Shown: positions 63,593 to 64,000 of the stretch, in pieces
Layout of the letters: each line of letters starts with the position of its first letter
Numbering within the stretch: the first letter of the stretch is position 1
DNA from: Synechococcus sp. ROS8604
GTDB lineage: Bacteria; Cyanobacteriota; Cyanobacteriia; PCC-6307; Cyanobiaceae
Reading direction: 5' to 3'
NCBI RefSeq assembly: GCF_014279655.1
Contig: NZ_CP047946.1
Location: forward strand, 1,922,001-1,986,000
Length of the DNA: 64,000 nt
Notes under the pieces: generated by a model
Databases searched by the model: none
What the model saw: the letters and a program-made list of their open reading frames with translations, nothing else
What the model was told of the DNA's origin: nothing
Program-made: the position numbers and the translations under genes

Positions 63593-64000
63593 GTCGATTC
63601 CTGCATCCTGCCGGTCTGAGTTCGAAACCCACGGCCGACTGATCCCAGCTGTCGCCGGCCAAGGTCCAGACCATATGGCCTTTGACGCCCTGTTGCTGGA
63701 ACAGTGCCAAACCACAAACAACCCTGGCCCCGTGCTCCGCTTCTATCTCTGGGAAGGGTCCTGGCTGTCACTGGGGCGCCATCAAACACTACGGTCGAAT
63801 CATTGGTTCGATCTGGTGAAAAGCGGACGCTTAGCCATGGTCCGTCGCCCCAGCGGTGGAGGCGCTGTCCTGCATGGTGGTGGACTCACCTACGCCTTGA
63901 TCTGGCCGCATCCACCCCGACAACGCCGCGAAGCCTATGGCCGGGTGAACCGCTGGATCGCATCTGGATTAGCCCGACTCGGCCTAGAGCTTCACCCAGG
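63591..64000 (+). CDS. Lipoate/biotin protein ligase family protein, N-terminal part
   Basis: The frame is open from ATG 63591 to the window edge (136 codons). It contains 'GQGPDHMAFDALLLEQC', 'RFYLWEGSWLSLGRHQ' and the family signature 'VRRPSGGGAVLHGGGLTYA' with the RRxxGGGAVxH lipoyl-AMP loop. Members attach lipoate or octanoate to carrier domains, or are uncharacterised relatives in cyanobacteria. The gene is truncated by the end of the window. Its ATG overlaps the divergent TauE start by two bases, so one of the two starts may be further in. Confidence 0.88.
   Translation, partial: MSIPASCRSEFETHGRLIPAVAGQGPDHMAFDALLLEQCQTTNNPGPVLRFYLWEGSWLSLGRHQTLRSNHWFDLVKSGRLAMVRRPSGGGAVLHGGGLTYALIWPHPPRQRREAYGRVNRWIASGLARLGLELHP

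Overview
The window comes from a marine unicellular cyanobacterium of the Synechococcus subcluster 5.1 / Cyanobium type. Evidence: an alpha-carboxysome locus with form IA Rubisco, the low-affinity CO2-uptake NDH-1 module (ndhF4-ndhD4-chpX), a BicA-type transporter, light-independent and light-dependent protochlorophyllide reductases side by side, psaM, ndhL, a CRR6-type factor and several families typical of picocyanobacteria. Clade cannot be fixed from sequence alone. The DNA is compact, with many 1-4 bp start/stop overlaps and several tail-to-tail antisense overlaps.

Layout. 1-1.6 kb: end of a cytochrome c6 gene, a Nif11 protein and small hypotheticals. 2.1-10.5 kb: clpB, a QueD-like enzyme, hisIE, a matrixin-like protease, a group 2 sigma factor, PsiE and a Nif11-cupin fusion. 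10.6-15.8 kb: cytochrome c, YciI, trpA, DUF3007, ndhL, tRNA-Leu(UAA), pyrC and bicA. 15.9-23 kb: a cation antiporter, then a six-gene run of two DUF2231 membrane proteins, ctaC-ctaD-ctaE and a GMC oxidoreductase. The oxidase lacks the CuA ligands and has the YSHPAV helix VI motif, so it is the alternative respiratory terminal oxidase (ARTO). 23-35.5 kb: gor, a ParB-like gene, dnaA, an HtrA protease, two arsenosugar-type glycosyltransferases (the second frameshifted at a G8 tract), GNAT, hydrolase, ABC transporters, hisG, gloB and ridA.

35.5-55.4 kb: the carbon-concentrating locus, nearly all on the minus strand. In transcription order it runs csoS1A, cbbL, cbbS, csoS2, csoSCA, csoS4A, csoS4B, csoS1E, ndhF4, ndhD4, chpX, then acRAF and cbbX; rdgB and csoS1D lie just upstream. 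Between chpX and acRAF sits a 4.6 kb block of accessory character: small unknown ORFs, flavodoxin, a thioredoxin-reductase-like flavoprotein, an alpha/beta-fold protein, a [2Fe-2S] ferredoxin and a small HTH protein. The carboxysome genes make the Rubisco shell organelle. NDH-1(4)/ChpX and BicA supply bicarbonate. AcRAF and CbbX assemble and reactivate Rubisco.

55.4-64 kb: an HTH-like protein divergent from csoS1D, a lipoprotein, chlN-chlB-chlL, por, psaM, a CRR6 protein, a TauE/SafE permease and the start of a lipoate ligase-like gene.

No insertion sequence, CRISPR array, rRNA or phage gene was seen. The observations I rate highest are the DUF2231-ARTO operon, the redox block inside the carboxysome locus, the set of hairpins at carboxysome gene junctions, a CsoS2-like Rubisco-binding motif in the N-terminus of CsoSCA, and slippage-prone tracts in two adjacent glycosyltransferase genes.
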